NCBI GenBank assembly: GCA_030435675.1
Contig: CM059623.1
Span: 7,962,012-8,026,011 of the forward strand
Reading direction: 5' to 3'
Length of the DNA stretch: 64,000 bases
Source of the DNA: Steinernema hermaphroditum
Taxonomy: Eukaryota; Nematoda; Chromadorea; Rhabditida; Steinernematidae
Below the pieces are notes generated by a model. It made no database searches. It was not told the origin of the DNA and saw nothing but the letters and a program-made list of their open reading frames with translations. The first letter of the stretch is position 1. Each line of letters begins with the position of its first letter. The translations under genes were made by a program, and so were the position numbers. Positions 13,012-24,300 of the stretch are shown piece by piece.

Positions 13012-13645
13012 TTATACTAGTTCGCCCTCAATCAGCTCCTCGTGCTCTATGTGCTCGCGCCTCAGCTGCTCTTCGACCTCCGGGCGGAATCGAATGGCGG
13101 CGCGCGCGGTCGCTATGAACGGATCCAAAATGCCGCGGTCGATCATTTGGAGCGCGATGATGTCGACCGCCAGAGGACCCTTGTAGAAGCCGCACCGACG
13201 GATCTGACACTTGCGATGGCGACGTCCATGACAGCGCTTCTGATGAAATACTGTTAGGATGAAGAGCTGTTTGCAGATATTACAGAAGGGATCTCGATGG
13301 CATCTGAATGGATATTACTGTATGGGCTGATGCGGCACAGCCTAACCGATGTTCTAGAGAGTTGCGCAGCAGACTGCATATGGAAGTGTGTCGGCATCGG
13401 CCCGACTGGGGGCAGCAGAGGCAGTGCTCCAGCATCTTAACGAGAAATTTGAGGGTGCTGTCGTCTTCGCTGGCTGTCGGCTCTTCGTAGGGCGCATCAT
13501 AATTGCCGAGTTCTCTGCGGAACTCCTCTTCGGAGATTCCGGCGCGGGCGGCGGCCTTCTGGAGTCTCCGAATCTGAGAAAGCTGGGAGCTGGGAAGATC
13601 GGAGGGGAGCGAGAAGACCCGGCTGCGAACGGACCTCGAGGACAT
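13012..13645 (-). CDS. Small TAZ zinc-finger protein (CBP TAZ2-like)
   Basis: Two exons (13645-13347, 13303-13012) give about 196 residues. After an acidic N-terminal part of about 85 residues, the protein is one TAZ-type zinc finger: a first His/Cys cluster EHCLCC..C..C, a CNICKQL stretch that closely matches the CPICKQL of the CBP TAZ2 domain, and a third cluster HQKRC..C..C. A charged 50-residue tail ends the protein. TAZ domains bind transactivation domains of transcription factors, so a lone TAZ protein could compete with CBP or serve as an adaptor; that role is inference. The 43-nt intron falls inside the second zinc cluster, and splicing there leaves H-x-C instead of the usual H-x3-C, so this junction or the zinc cluster needs checking. 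The start sits 3 nt after a CCTTTCAG acceptor. Short CBP-like paralogues are also annotated in C. elegans. Confidence 0.75.
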
Positions 13646-15433
13646 CTTCTGAAAGGAGTGAAGTGGACAGAGAGGCAGGGGAAGGTGACCGCTTCCGCCA
13701 CTTTTGATGGAGATCGCCGGAGGAGGGCGCTAAAGTTGCGACGAAAAGCACGCGTGATCGGATAAGGACAGTTCTTTGAAAAAGGCGGCACGTGGAAAAT
13801 GGCGGGGAATTCGGTTGTTTGTGGACGGAAGGGGCGCGGCGCCGAGGGGAGAGGCAGCCCTCTGGCCTCTCGGAACTCCGTAATTGGCAATGTGTCCTAC
13901 CTGCCGACTTCTCCGGATGAGTAGGTATCGATTGCGGTGGCTAAGCGCGAAGGATGTTCTCGGACGCTGGAAATGAACAACACGTACGGAGAGGCGAACC
14001 ACCTTTCATGCTTCTCGGCGCGTTGACGTCACCGAAGGGGAGTGTCCGGGAACGGTTTCCTCCGTAATTTCCGTCGCACTTTAGGAAGGTGCTCAGGTGA
14101 ACTCTTGGGAGGCGAAAACGTTTCACGCTATATTGCTCTAAGGGCACACACCTAAGAAGGAAACGCAACTGTTGGGCCGCTAAGGAAATGCCGACAATCG
14201 AGGCCATAAAAGGAAACTCAAAAGTGTCCGGCAGTGGGATTAAAAGAATTGTGGTAAACAGGGGAATGCTCGGAAAGGTTGCGTTCGACTCGGGACACAA
14301 ACACACGGTTCACAAGAATTGACGACTAAACGATGAGCAGCGCTGTCCTTCCTTTGCATGACTAACTATGAGGCAGACTGCAGATAAAAAGTGATGAAGC
14401 ACGATTACTGTATGCATACAACGATAGAGATCACAGAACACTTATTGAGCAATGCATTGTGCCAATGTTGCTCGTATTCCCCCATTTATTCTTGAATCTA
14501 TGGCATTCACCATGCAAGAAATCTCATAATGCACAAAGAAGAACCGTAGATCATCGTTGTCGCTGCTTCTCTTCTTTCTTCGGCACACTTCACGACATCG
14601 GAGTTGAAGGCGGTTATCCCACCAGTGTGCGCGGGTTTCGAAGCAACAACGAATCCCATTGCGGCTGGCGGCGCAAACTTCAGATTTGGAGCGATTCTTG
14701 GGCTTGTGTGGGTGGCGCGGCTGGTCGGGCGGTGCTGACGGTCTTTCTGGTGAGATATAATTCGGCTTACGTTCCACGCCAGCCACGACGGATTGGAACG
14801 GGGCGATCACTGTGCCAACAACGACGGCTGAGAACGACCGCTCACTCAACTCAGTCGGCTCAGACAGCCTTAGAGAGAGAGCGAGTGGACGACCCGACCG
14901 ATCGCTGGGGGCACAAATGAAAGACCCTTGCTCGTATTCACGATGTTGAAATGCATAGATGCAGGATTGACATCTAGACGTCTGTAACACAGACACAGAC
15001 GCAATATTGTCTGGGAGCGTCGAGTCAGACAAGTCTGAAAATGACTTTGAATGATCAATCCCGTTTGCGAACGCTTCCAAGAATGGTCTCGACACGAAAG
15101 GTCTTCGAGCGCGGGAGCTCAAAGATACTGTAGTGCGCCCTTTTCATTTTTTTCATTTGATCTCTTTGCGCATGGATCTGTTTGAAGGTATTTGCAGTTT
15201 GCGTGGAGCGTGTGGACTGGCACTGTGTGCAACTTGTTCAGGGCTGTACGAGAAGCCAGCTAGACGATTCACCGTCGAAATTCGTTTTTCGAGCTTTCCT
15301 GTTCTTTATCGATTTTTCGTGATATCCTCCAAACGGTGTTCGGCTATCATTTGTGTTGCCAGATTTCCAACTTCTCATGTCTCTCGAAATTCGTAACTCT
15401 TTCACATCGCTGCTCATTTGCAGAGCTCTAAGG
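13646..15433. other. Intergenic region between the TAZ gene and NUP35 (divergent promoters)
   Basis: About 1.8 kb between two divergently transcribed genes, so promoters for both should lie here. The right end contains a TTTGCAG acceptor (to 15423) ahead of the NUP35 start. A 226-codon open frame on the minus strand (14442-15122) overlaps a long frame on the other strand and has no recognisable domain; I do not call it a gene. Nothing else identified. Confidence 0.4.
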
Positions 15434-16623
15434 ATGTCGTTTGAGGCGGCCGTTTCTGAACATGGCGCGGGGGACTGCTTCTCTAAGCGATCTCAGCCTT
15501 CCATGCATAACTCTGCGATTATGACCCCGAACTTCCTGTTTGGCGATCGCGATCAGCGCCGAAGTATCATGATGAACAGCCACCGTAAGTGGGCGTCTTT
15601 GTTAAAGCTAGCGAATAATTTTTCTTTCAGATCGTACTCCTAGACGCGGTGCTCACGGAGGTTTGTTCTGAGGCAAATACAACCTTGCCTAATGGTTTTT
15701 CCTTCAGGGGGTAAGAATGTTACCTGGTCACCGAACTTAATCCAACGCGCGCCGTGTTCACGTCCTTCTGAATCAGAGACGAACGTGGCAAACATGGTGA
15801 ACCCTCCTAGTTTGAACTTAACTAATCCCCGTAAATACGGCCTATTGCTTCTTACGTTAACTCTTGATCCTTCAGGCAATGGCCCACCCCTTCGTTCATT
15901 GGGTGATGTGGAATCGAAGTACAGACCACAACCGCGCGAGGCAGAAATCACCGACGACGAAAGTGGACTTCAATACAGCGGTCCGAAAGAGAGCGAGCAT
16001 GAGTTCTGGGTGAAGATCGTGGGGCACAAACCTGAGGATATCGACGAGGTTGTGAAATTCTTCAGCCGGCATGGCAGTCTTGTTTCCTTCAAGGTCACTA
16101 CCTCCTGCAGCGGCCCTGATTTATCTTGTGGTTTTAGATTCCCGAAGATGGCAACTGGCTGTGGGTCCGCTATGCCTCCACCATCCATGTTGCGCAGGCT
16201 CTCTCCTTGAGCGGACGTTATTTCCAGAAAAATGTCATGTTGGGCGTTCTACCATGTTCTGACGATAATGTAGGATATCACATGGAAATATACAAAATAC
16301 AAGGTTTTCTTTAATCTGCAGGATGTTCCCAGTCAGCCGGAAGGAGTTCTGCGAATTCCGGTCGTTCGCAACGCATCAACTGGCGTCGACGATCGTAAGG
16401 ACTCCCCCGTTCCTACTGATAATGCTACTGGAAAGTAAGATGCGTTTAATTGTTGTTCACCTGAAATTCCTGATCTAGCAGCACCGATATATCGATGTCC
16501 CAGTGTGCTGCAATACGGCCTCTCAGCACAATGTTCCGTCCGGACAACTCAGTTAGCGTATTCCCACAAGAGAACCCGAAGTCCAACTTCCTTGAAACAC
16601 TGTGGAACATCATTGCGCCCTGA
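15434..16623 (+). CDS. npp-19: Nucleoporin NUP35/NUP53
   Basis: Nuclear pore complex subunit of the inner ring. Seven exons (15434-15584, 15631-15660, 15708-15830, 15876-16093, 16138-16269, 16322-16434, 16479-16623) encode about 303 residues, close to the 326 of human NUP35. The N-terminal MTPNFLFGD resembles the FLMGD segment of the family. The central domain, from EFWVKIVGHKPEDID to MLGVLPCSD, is the atypical dimerising RRM (MPPN domain), including GNWLWVRYAS, the counterpart of GNWMHIRYQS. The C-terminus ends in a short amphipathic segment with ETLWNII, comparable to the membrane-binding tail of this family. The ATG lies 10 nt after a TTTGCAG acceptor. Most introns are 44-52 nt. Confidence 0.9.
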
Positions 16624-19579
16624 TTTTATCGTTTTCAGTTCTGTAGTTTTGTGAAATTTTCTTGAAATGTAATTGTTTTTGCAGAGTTGCCTTCTTCGAC
16701 AACCAGGAGAAGGCCACGTCGGATGGTGGCCAGTCGGGCCGTAAACAATCGCGTCTCCACGACCGTCTGCTCCTTATTGAGAGGTTCGTCGCAAAGAGTA
16801 TCATAACAGGCCCTCATGTCCTTCACGTCGCAATTCCTTGTCGCCAGCGGCGTCCTCAAGAGCGCGTGCCTGTACAAACACGGCTCCTTCGGTCATCTCC
16901 TCGATTCAATGCCCCACTTTCCCTCGAGACCTCCTCCGCGGGGCCTTCCGCCTCTCCACCGCATCGACCCTTCGGCCGCATCGACCCTCCGGCGATTAAT
17001 TGCTCGATTACCGCCGCTTTTGTACTCGGCGACGGATCTCCGAATTGCCTCGCAATTATCTCCATCCACTTTCCCTCTCTTCGCTTCCGTGATCCGCGCG
17101 TGGTCCTCGCAGGTGGCGACCCCCCGACCCGTTCACGCGGAAGCGCCCGCAACTTCCAGGAGCGCTTTTGTTCTTAGGAGTACGGTAATTCATAATGATC
17201 CCTTTCCGCTGTGAGGTCACAATAGCCTTGTTCCGGGGCAAAGACGATTTCGAACTCGACTCTTGAGACTCGGAAACTGAAAGAAACCATACATTTTGGT
17301 TGAAAGCGAAGCGAGTAGACTACGGTAGGTAACAGAACTCTCCGAGCATGATCGTTTATCATGATCTGGAAAAGATGGTAGCCATTCCAGTTCAAAGGTT
17401 CCATCTAAGGTCCTTCCCCTTAAAGACGTTCCATAGTGGCCTCGACGCGCTTCTCGTGGCCACCCCCGCGAGGCCCGATTCGGCTTCTTTCCCTCCGCCC
17501 GCTCCGAGGCGCGTCGCCTCTTCCCCCAAAGAGTCGTAAACGAAATTGCCTTCAGGCGAGGCCAATTGCCTTACGTCTTCTTATACGATCCGCCAAATTA
17601 ACAATCGAAGCGTTCGCCACATGGGTCGCGGCGCTGTGTGTGGTCGTGGGATCCTTCGGCACTTGGGCCGTCGAAGACGAAAACAAACGCCTAGAACTGT
17701 CAGAAGCAGATTGTCGTTTTTTAGACGACGCCATAAAACGCCATAAAAGGGCCGCACGCGCAGCCGGCGCTCAGAAGGTATTGAAGGGGCGTCGTCGTTC
17801 ATTAGGTATGCGCCTTCTTCCGACGATCCGGCCGCCTGGAAGAGCCTCGGGCGCCTGTCCCCAAGAAGCCCCTTTCCCGAGTCCTAGGATCCTTCGAAGT
17901 TCTCCTTCTCGTGACCAAGAGTCACTCCGATCGTTTCTCTGACCTCCTCGCCGCTGAGTGTTTTTGGCCCAAATGGGTCGTCTTCGATCTGCCTCCTCCA
18001 TTTCAACCATCCACTTTACGACCTTCTTATTAATCTGCGCCTTTTGGGAGGTCCCCGCTCTCTCTGGACCGTTTAATTGGATTCAGAAGCTCTCTGGATT
18101 CCGACGCGCCTGTTTTCGGTCCTCAGACGTTTTTGGAGGACAAAGGACATTTGCAAGATTGCCTCGGAGGGCCGCTCTCCTCTAATTAGCCGCCGGCGGC
18201 GCGTCGAATCTCAGATATCCAATTAGAAAATTTGTAAATCGACGCCGAGCAGCGCTTCGAAGACGGCCGAAGCGCCTCGGAGGCGTCTCCGCGGCTAATC
18301 CAATTAACCTGTTGCTCGCGAGTTCCGCGTGGCCCTTGTTTGAAGCCACTCACCGCGTGTGGTCCTTCCGGCACCAATTACCGCATTAGGGGAGCCCGGT
18401 CCGAGGAGGCAAAAGTCGGCGAAAGCGGAGGCACGCCTAAAAACGGAAGCCGGTGACATGCGAGCTCCGTAACGCCTGGGGGGTCTCTCGATGACGCCGA
18501 CGGATTACCGAAAGGCGATCCTTGAAGAGACGCTTCTTAGACGCCGTTTGACGCCTTCTTCGCCTGATTCTCAGGCCTTCTGTGGGAGAAGAAGGCCGAG
18601 AAGATATGAAGTATCCGCTGTGAAACCGATCGGTCGGTCTCCAAGCTCCGAGGGTTCGTTTCACACGAGACGGCGTCATTCCTTGGCACCTTCTTTGGAT
18701 TACCTTTCTCGGCGCTATTTTTGTGTCTTAAGGAAAGTTGAGATCTGATGGGAATTCGCGTTTAGGCTGGCATCATACAGACGACCCCATGTCCCTCGCT
18801 GAATTCGGTGAGTCTTCGATCCTCTCGAAGTTCGACTTCCAGTTGCGGAACTAAAGATCTGTTCAGCGCCTTAAGGTTTTTGCTTTTCGACTGTCCACTT
18901 TTCAAAACTTTGCATGTGGACGAGGAGTTTTTGTCCTTCTGGTTCCTTTTCTGTCGCGGATCTTTTTGAAAAGGGAACTAAATTTGGAGAGATTTTGGCG
19001 AATATGCATACAGTTTTTTGGCGAGACGGTCACCTCTTATATGTTATCTAGGCCTGCTCGAGATACAGGGACCTCGAAGACCGTTTCCCAAAATCCCCTT
19101 CTCTGGTCGCCGACGATTCCTGTCATTCTTTGACGCAATTACCGTAATTACCCGTTCCTCTCAAGACAAATTCTCTTCCGTCGGCACGACAGTCGCCGAA
19201 TTCGGCTTTTCCTCTTCCGTTTTATGGCCTTTCGGCTCGCGCCGCCGTGTAATCCCTCGAGGTCGTCCGCCACAACCGCTCGTTACCTCCGGCTTCGCGG
19301 CGTTTTTTCGCGCATTTGATTAGGTGTGCCCGTCATCGCCTACCGTATTCGCTCTTTGCATTCGCTGTTGCCTTTCGTCTGCAGAATGTTTCTTTCAAGA
19401 ATCTCCTGAGGACACATCTTAGATCACATCTTTTGCCTTCTGACCTCCTCGACAACAGAAGGTGTACTGTAAGTGACCCTTTTGTCTACTTTTACGCCTG
19501 TTCAATCCTTGTAGCCTTCATTGTTCTCAATAGATACACAAAATCACTTTCTTCTTTATAAAAATGGATGTAATAACTA
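16624..19579. other. GC-rich non-coding DNA upstream of pros-1, first part
   Basis: About 3 kb with no recognisable gene. Open frames occur on both strands but translate into arginine/proline-rich sequence without domains. TAC-G/C-GTA motifs are seen near 17180 and 17320. Likely regulatory or neutral DNA between NUP35 and the prospero gene; function unknown. Confidence 0.4.
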
Positions 19580-19610
19580 TTGGGTTGATCCATGAAAAAT
19601 GGCCGATTTT
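19580..19610 (+). repeat. Left terminal inverted repeat of the mariner-like element
   Basis: Identical to the reverse complement of 21352-21382 and preceded by TA. Confidence 0.8.
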
Positions 19611-20506
19611 AAAAGTGAGTATTTATCACCAAAAAAACAAACATTTCACTAGAGGTATACAACATTTAACTACACGGTCTTAGAGCTTTTCGCAGGGCAG
19701 AAGCCTGGCCATCCCACTGCAGAACAGGAGAGGTTCCAGGTCGAAACATTCCATTTAGTCCGTTTTTGGCGCCCTTGCAAACTTTGACTCTTTTTCGTTG
19801 CTGATGTTTGCGACAGTCCCATACAAGTCTTTACCAGATAAAGCTCTGGGAGTTCTACACGCTCAATAAGTATCTGAAACCCGCTTAAGATGAGCAGCAG
19901 TTTTGAGGGCAATCTAAAATATCAAACATTGGGTGCTCCCGTTGGATATGATGAACACTCGAATCCGGTTTCTAGTTCTTGCCTTATTTTGAATAAAGAA
20001 AAGAAATTTTTCTATATTTTACGTGTCGCGGTCGCGAGCGGTCGGTCCCTCCGGTCGCTCTCTGAGTGTCTGGTCGGTCAGATGGCAAACCCCGTGGCAG
20101 TTGTGACTGTTCCGGCTTCCAGAGGGAATTGGGACACCCGGAAGCCGTAGTCCCACCACCGCTGACAACAAGATGTCCGACGCCAGGAATCCGGCTGCGT
20201 GCGATGTCATCCCGAAGGTCGCCGACGCTCTGAGGACGCCACCACTGACGAAAACGCAACTTCTGGACCAGGGACTCATCTTTTCGAAGCATATGTGAGC
20301 TCAGAAGCGTCCGCTGTGCCGCAAACGCCCGATAAGAAGAAGTTTCACCGCCATTTCCGGAGATGCGCGATTCCCAGATGCCCCGTGAAGCGCGCCGTCT
20401 ACGACCGGTTCGACATCAACACCACGCCAGGAATGAAGCCGTCTACAAGTGATATCCTCTGTTGTCTATTTTCGGTGTCATGCAAGGCGTAACGCCTTTG
20501 ATTCAT

Positions 20507-20537
20507 GAAGTAAAGTAAAGTAAGTAAAGTAAAGTAA
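20507..20537 (+). repeat. AAGTA/AAAGT simple repeat
   Basis: A short tandem run of AAGTA-type units inside the mariner-like element. No function is suggested. Confidence 0.6.
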
Positions 20538-21351
20538 TTTTTCTAGATATTACGTGGAAACTGTAGCTGAGAGGTTGCCCTATTCCTGCAACACTTTCCA
20601 TCCACGTGCTTGAGTAATACTGTGTATACCGCAGTGAAATATGACTTTTCCGACCCGGTTCAGACTACAACTCGATCATCGGCTTCTCTTCCTGATCCGT
20701 ACACTCAAGTAGTTCTAGAGATCATGTGCGTAGAACCCGCTTGACCTCATTAGTAACAAAAAATAAAAGAAAAGATTTTTATTTGGAAATACAAATAAAA
20801 GCAATGGTCAATGAGTTGCGCTGGCGGATCAAGGGGTCGGAGAAGTCATGGAAAATCGGAGCTTCCAATTTGCACTTGTGGCCTAAGGCATCCGAGCATC
20901 AATAGGTATGGCATGCAAGCACCATAGCTGGCCGTCCATGTTGTCTGTCTAACTTTCGTCAAAGTAGTTAAATCGGCAAAGAAAAATTTAGTTAGTTCCG
21001 AGTCAAGTGCTTTTTGATCAAATTTTTAGTCTTTTTGGAATTTGGTCTTATTTTGACACTACAAGAAGAGAGCGGCATATGCGCTTAGAAGCTAAGCTCC
21101 TGCTGTAAGCGCGACCAGTATAGCATACCACAAACGGAATAAATAGTCCCTCGGAAAGGTCGTTGAAGGTTCGGTGTTTCGGATCTCCAGGTGGTGCTTC
21201 GCGGACCATGAGCATAAAATGGTTCAGAGAAATCGGAGAACATGCAAGAAGGCATATAAACTCACAGTCTGGAGACACAATCAATCAACCTTACGAATGC
21301 GCTATCCCATCTTGTCCCAGCATCATACAGTGCGAAAATGGACGTAAATCA

Positions 21352-21382
21352 AAAATCGGCCATTTTTCATGGATCAACCCAA
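21352..21382 (-). repeat. Right terminal inverted repeat of the mariner-like element
   Basis: Reverse complement of 19580-19610 and followed by TA. Confidence 0.8.
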
Positions 21383-21384
21383 TA

Positions 21385-24300
21385 TATAAAATGGCGGCTA
21401 ATTAGAGGAGAGCGGCCCTCCGATGCAATTTTGCAAATGCCCTTTGGCCTCAAAAAACGTCTGAGGACCGAAAACAGGCGCGCCTGAATCTAGAGTGCTT
21501 CTGAATCCAATACAAAAAATCCACTTCCAAATGGGGTCCTATCCAAATTTATCCGAATTGCGATCAGATCCGTGCAGGTCTAGCTGCTAGGATTGTGCCG
21601 CTGTGCCGCCTTCCGTCGCCGCGATCGCCTTAGAAGTGCAAAGACCGAATTATTTGGCGAGAAGCGGATCCCGATGAATTCTCCTTTCCCACGGCTGCAA
21701 CTCTTTGTTTTGACTGCGCCGTCTCTCCTCCTTCCGAACACTTTATGGGCACTCATAATCATTTATGCATTCACTAAGACGTTCCCCATTAGCACCTTCC
21801 TCCGCAGGCCTGTCTGGCCCCTCAGGGGTACAGTCTCGGATCCCCGGGCGCCGCACCCTCTCCCGGCCTTTCTCTTCTAATTCCGCGGATTAACACGGCC
21901 TATGCAAATGGACGTGTTCATCAGGTATTCCGATTGATCATCGGCGCGGCGACGCATTAGGCCGGCGCGGCGCCCTTCCAGGTAGCGGCGGAGGGCCAAT
22001 AAAACTGAGTGCGCGAAGCTGCGTCGGGATGGAGATATCTTCTGAATTATTCAGCCGCGCCCATCTGCCTCCGCGCCAATTACGCGTACGTGTGGCCTCT
22101 AAGATACGGTACCCTTTGTTTACGTTGCGTATTGCATTACGCTGAGCTGTGCAAACCTAACTTTCTGTTTACTGTAACTGTATCGAGCTGGGGGCGCCGA
22201 CTACAGTCGCGTCGACGTGGGTGGTCGTGGCTCCGAAGGTAAACAACGAAGCGCTTCGAGTAATTGAAGTCCGCAAATACAATCGTCGACGGGTCGTCGA
22301 AGTCTTCTCCTAGCAGCTGTGCAGCCCTAAGCGGACGAGGAAGAAGCCCCTGGCTACGGTAGCCGGCTCCTCGAACTGGTCGTCGCCGCGGTAATTGCCG
22401 TTTCTTTGGAGGAGACCAGTTCGGCTACCGTAATCGGGTGTTTTTCTCCTCGAAGACTACTCCATCGCCCGCAATTGCCGAATTTATGAGAGAGTCGGCG
22501 GCCGCGCGCGAGTATCAGAGCGTGACGACGCGCTCCCCGAGGGGCACCTAGGAAGCGCCGAATTCGGAGCGATCAATTCGGAGGACGGAAGAGGAGCCAG
22601 AGAGGTGACACGTCGACTTTCGAGGTGGGGCGACGGAGAAGAGGAGCTCCACTGGGGCTGACAGCCGAGAAAGGGCAAAGGCGAACGTATTTTGGTCCTG
22701 TTATGGCGCTTCTGCCGATCGGTGGTGGGGAGATCTGCTCGAACTCCCTCGCGGGTTGATCGAAAGGTCGAAGTGATTTTGAGAAATCTCGGAGGAAAGT
22801 CGTTTAGGGAAGCACGAATCGAGGGGTGATAAGGTGACGTTCCCTCGTTAGATCTGCACTCCCTAAAGTGCCTTCCAACCTGAGCAGCTTCGCTCCTCGA
22901 TCCCTCGACTCAGTTTAGGCGATGAATCACCGCGGTCCCGTCCCGATCGTCTGTAACTCAATCCGCGTAATCGCCGCATCCTCAGCGCTCACCTTAAACA
23001 CCGTAAACCGGCGCTGGACGACCTTCGCGTCCAAATAAACAATTGAGGTGCCAATTAGGTGTGCACTGTTTACAGAAGAAGTTCGCGACGGGACGCCAGG
23101 TGCTCCCGGAGGCTTCTCGGCGGGGGCGATTTCGGGCCCCCGGATGAAGCGGACGCGTTCGAGGCGAATCGCCGACGGCCCTGTCGAGACGTCGCCGCCA
23201 TAATTACCGTTTCCTGTGCGCGATTACAGTAGGCGCCTCGGAGGGTGCCAGTCAAGGCCGAACACTGTGTTCTAATTGGTAATTACGACGTGAGCGGTGG
23301 CGATTGGAGGCATTGTTCTGCTCCGACGCGTCTAACGGACTTTCCGGTTTCCGTCCACCGGAGGACTTAATAAGGTGAGCGCGCGGCGACAGGTAATAAT
23401 CCATTCATAACAAGCCGTCGACCGGAAGATTGCGCCGAGTTTTTAATCCCACACAGTTCGAGGAACGACCGTCGCCGCCGCCGAACGGTTACGGTAGAGT
23501 TGAGATGGAGGACGCTGTGATTGACGGCTCAAAAAACAAACAGGCTAAGGTTACGGCCGGGAACGGGTTTACCCGACCTCAGGGGGAACGATTAGCGGCG
23601 ATTACTGTACTTACAGACGTAATCCGCCGCGGAAGGGGCTAGAAGCGCTTTCAGAGCAATTTGGAGGCACCGGGGATTACGAGGTTTCGCTCTTTTGATG
23701 TGGAGGCGCCACTGATTTATGGGGGACGATTACGGTGCTCGCCTGGAGAGGCCCTCGATCCACGATACGATGGATCTAAGTCCACTCGGACGGGGATAGT
23801 TGTGCACTCTCGCTGTACAGTCCCCCAGAAGGGCCTCGACGATGCGTGTTTACGCGGCGTCGGACGAAGTCCTTCGCCGCCTAATCAGTCACCCCATAAT
23901 CTCCTCCTCATTTCCATACGCTCCCGGAGACGCTCAGTGAGTCAGCGTGGCGGAACCCGTTCCGGCGCGGCCCTATCCATCACGGCTCTGTCGGCACGCC
24001 GCGGTGACCTCCGTGACCGCGCCTATCGATGCCTTGATGGGCGACGATCATGTTCTTCCTGAGGCGGACAAAGACTTAATCCGACTTCCGCCGCTTTGAT
24101 CGCCTCGGCCCTCGTCGCCCCAATTATCTCCCTTTGTCTCCGCCGTGCCCACACTTTGCATAATCGAGAAGCGCTACCGTAGCCCTCTGGGACTTCCTCG
24201 GAGGCGATGATTGATGGCGTCGGAGACATAATAACTCGCCACGAAGTTACGCGGCGTGACGGCGCCGAATTAATTGCCTCCGGGCTAAGATGGATGCTTA

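Larger units (their letters stand above)
19580..21382. mobile_element. Non-autonomous mariner/Tc1-like DNA transposon
   Basis: The two ends are perfect inverted copies of about 31 bp, beginning TTGGGTTGATCCATG. Both ends are flanked by the dinucleotide TA (19578-19579 and 21383-21384), the target-site duplication expected for the mariner/Tc1 superfamily, and mariner ends commonly start with a similar TTGGGTTG-like sequence. The 1803 bp body contains several short open frames, but none that I can match to a D,D34D-type transposase. It is therefore either a decayed copy or a non-autonomous derivative carrying unrelated filler DNA. Confidence 0.75.

Noticed and set aside
14442..15122. 226-codon minus-strand open frame between the TAZ gene and NUP35
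   Set aside because: No recognisable domain, overlapped by a 153-codon frame on the other strand, no leader acceptor and no poly(A) signal in a sensible place. Kept as intergenic.
18789..18806. Mini-exon ATG...GAATTC before a GTGAGT donor, as a possible first exon of pros-1
   Set aside because: Joined to the acceptor at 26170 it gives the wrong reading frame for the pros-1 protein.
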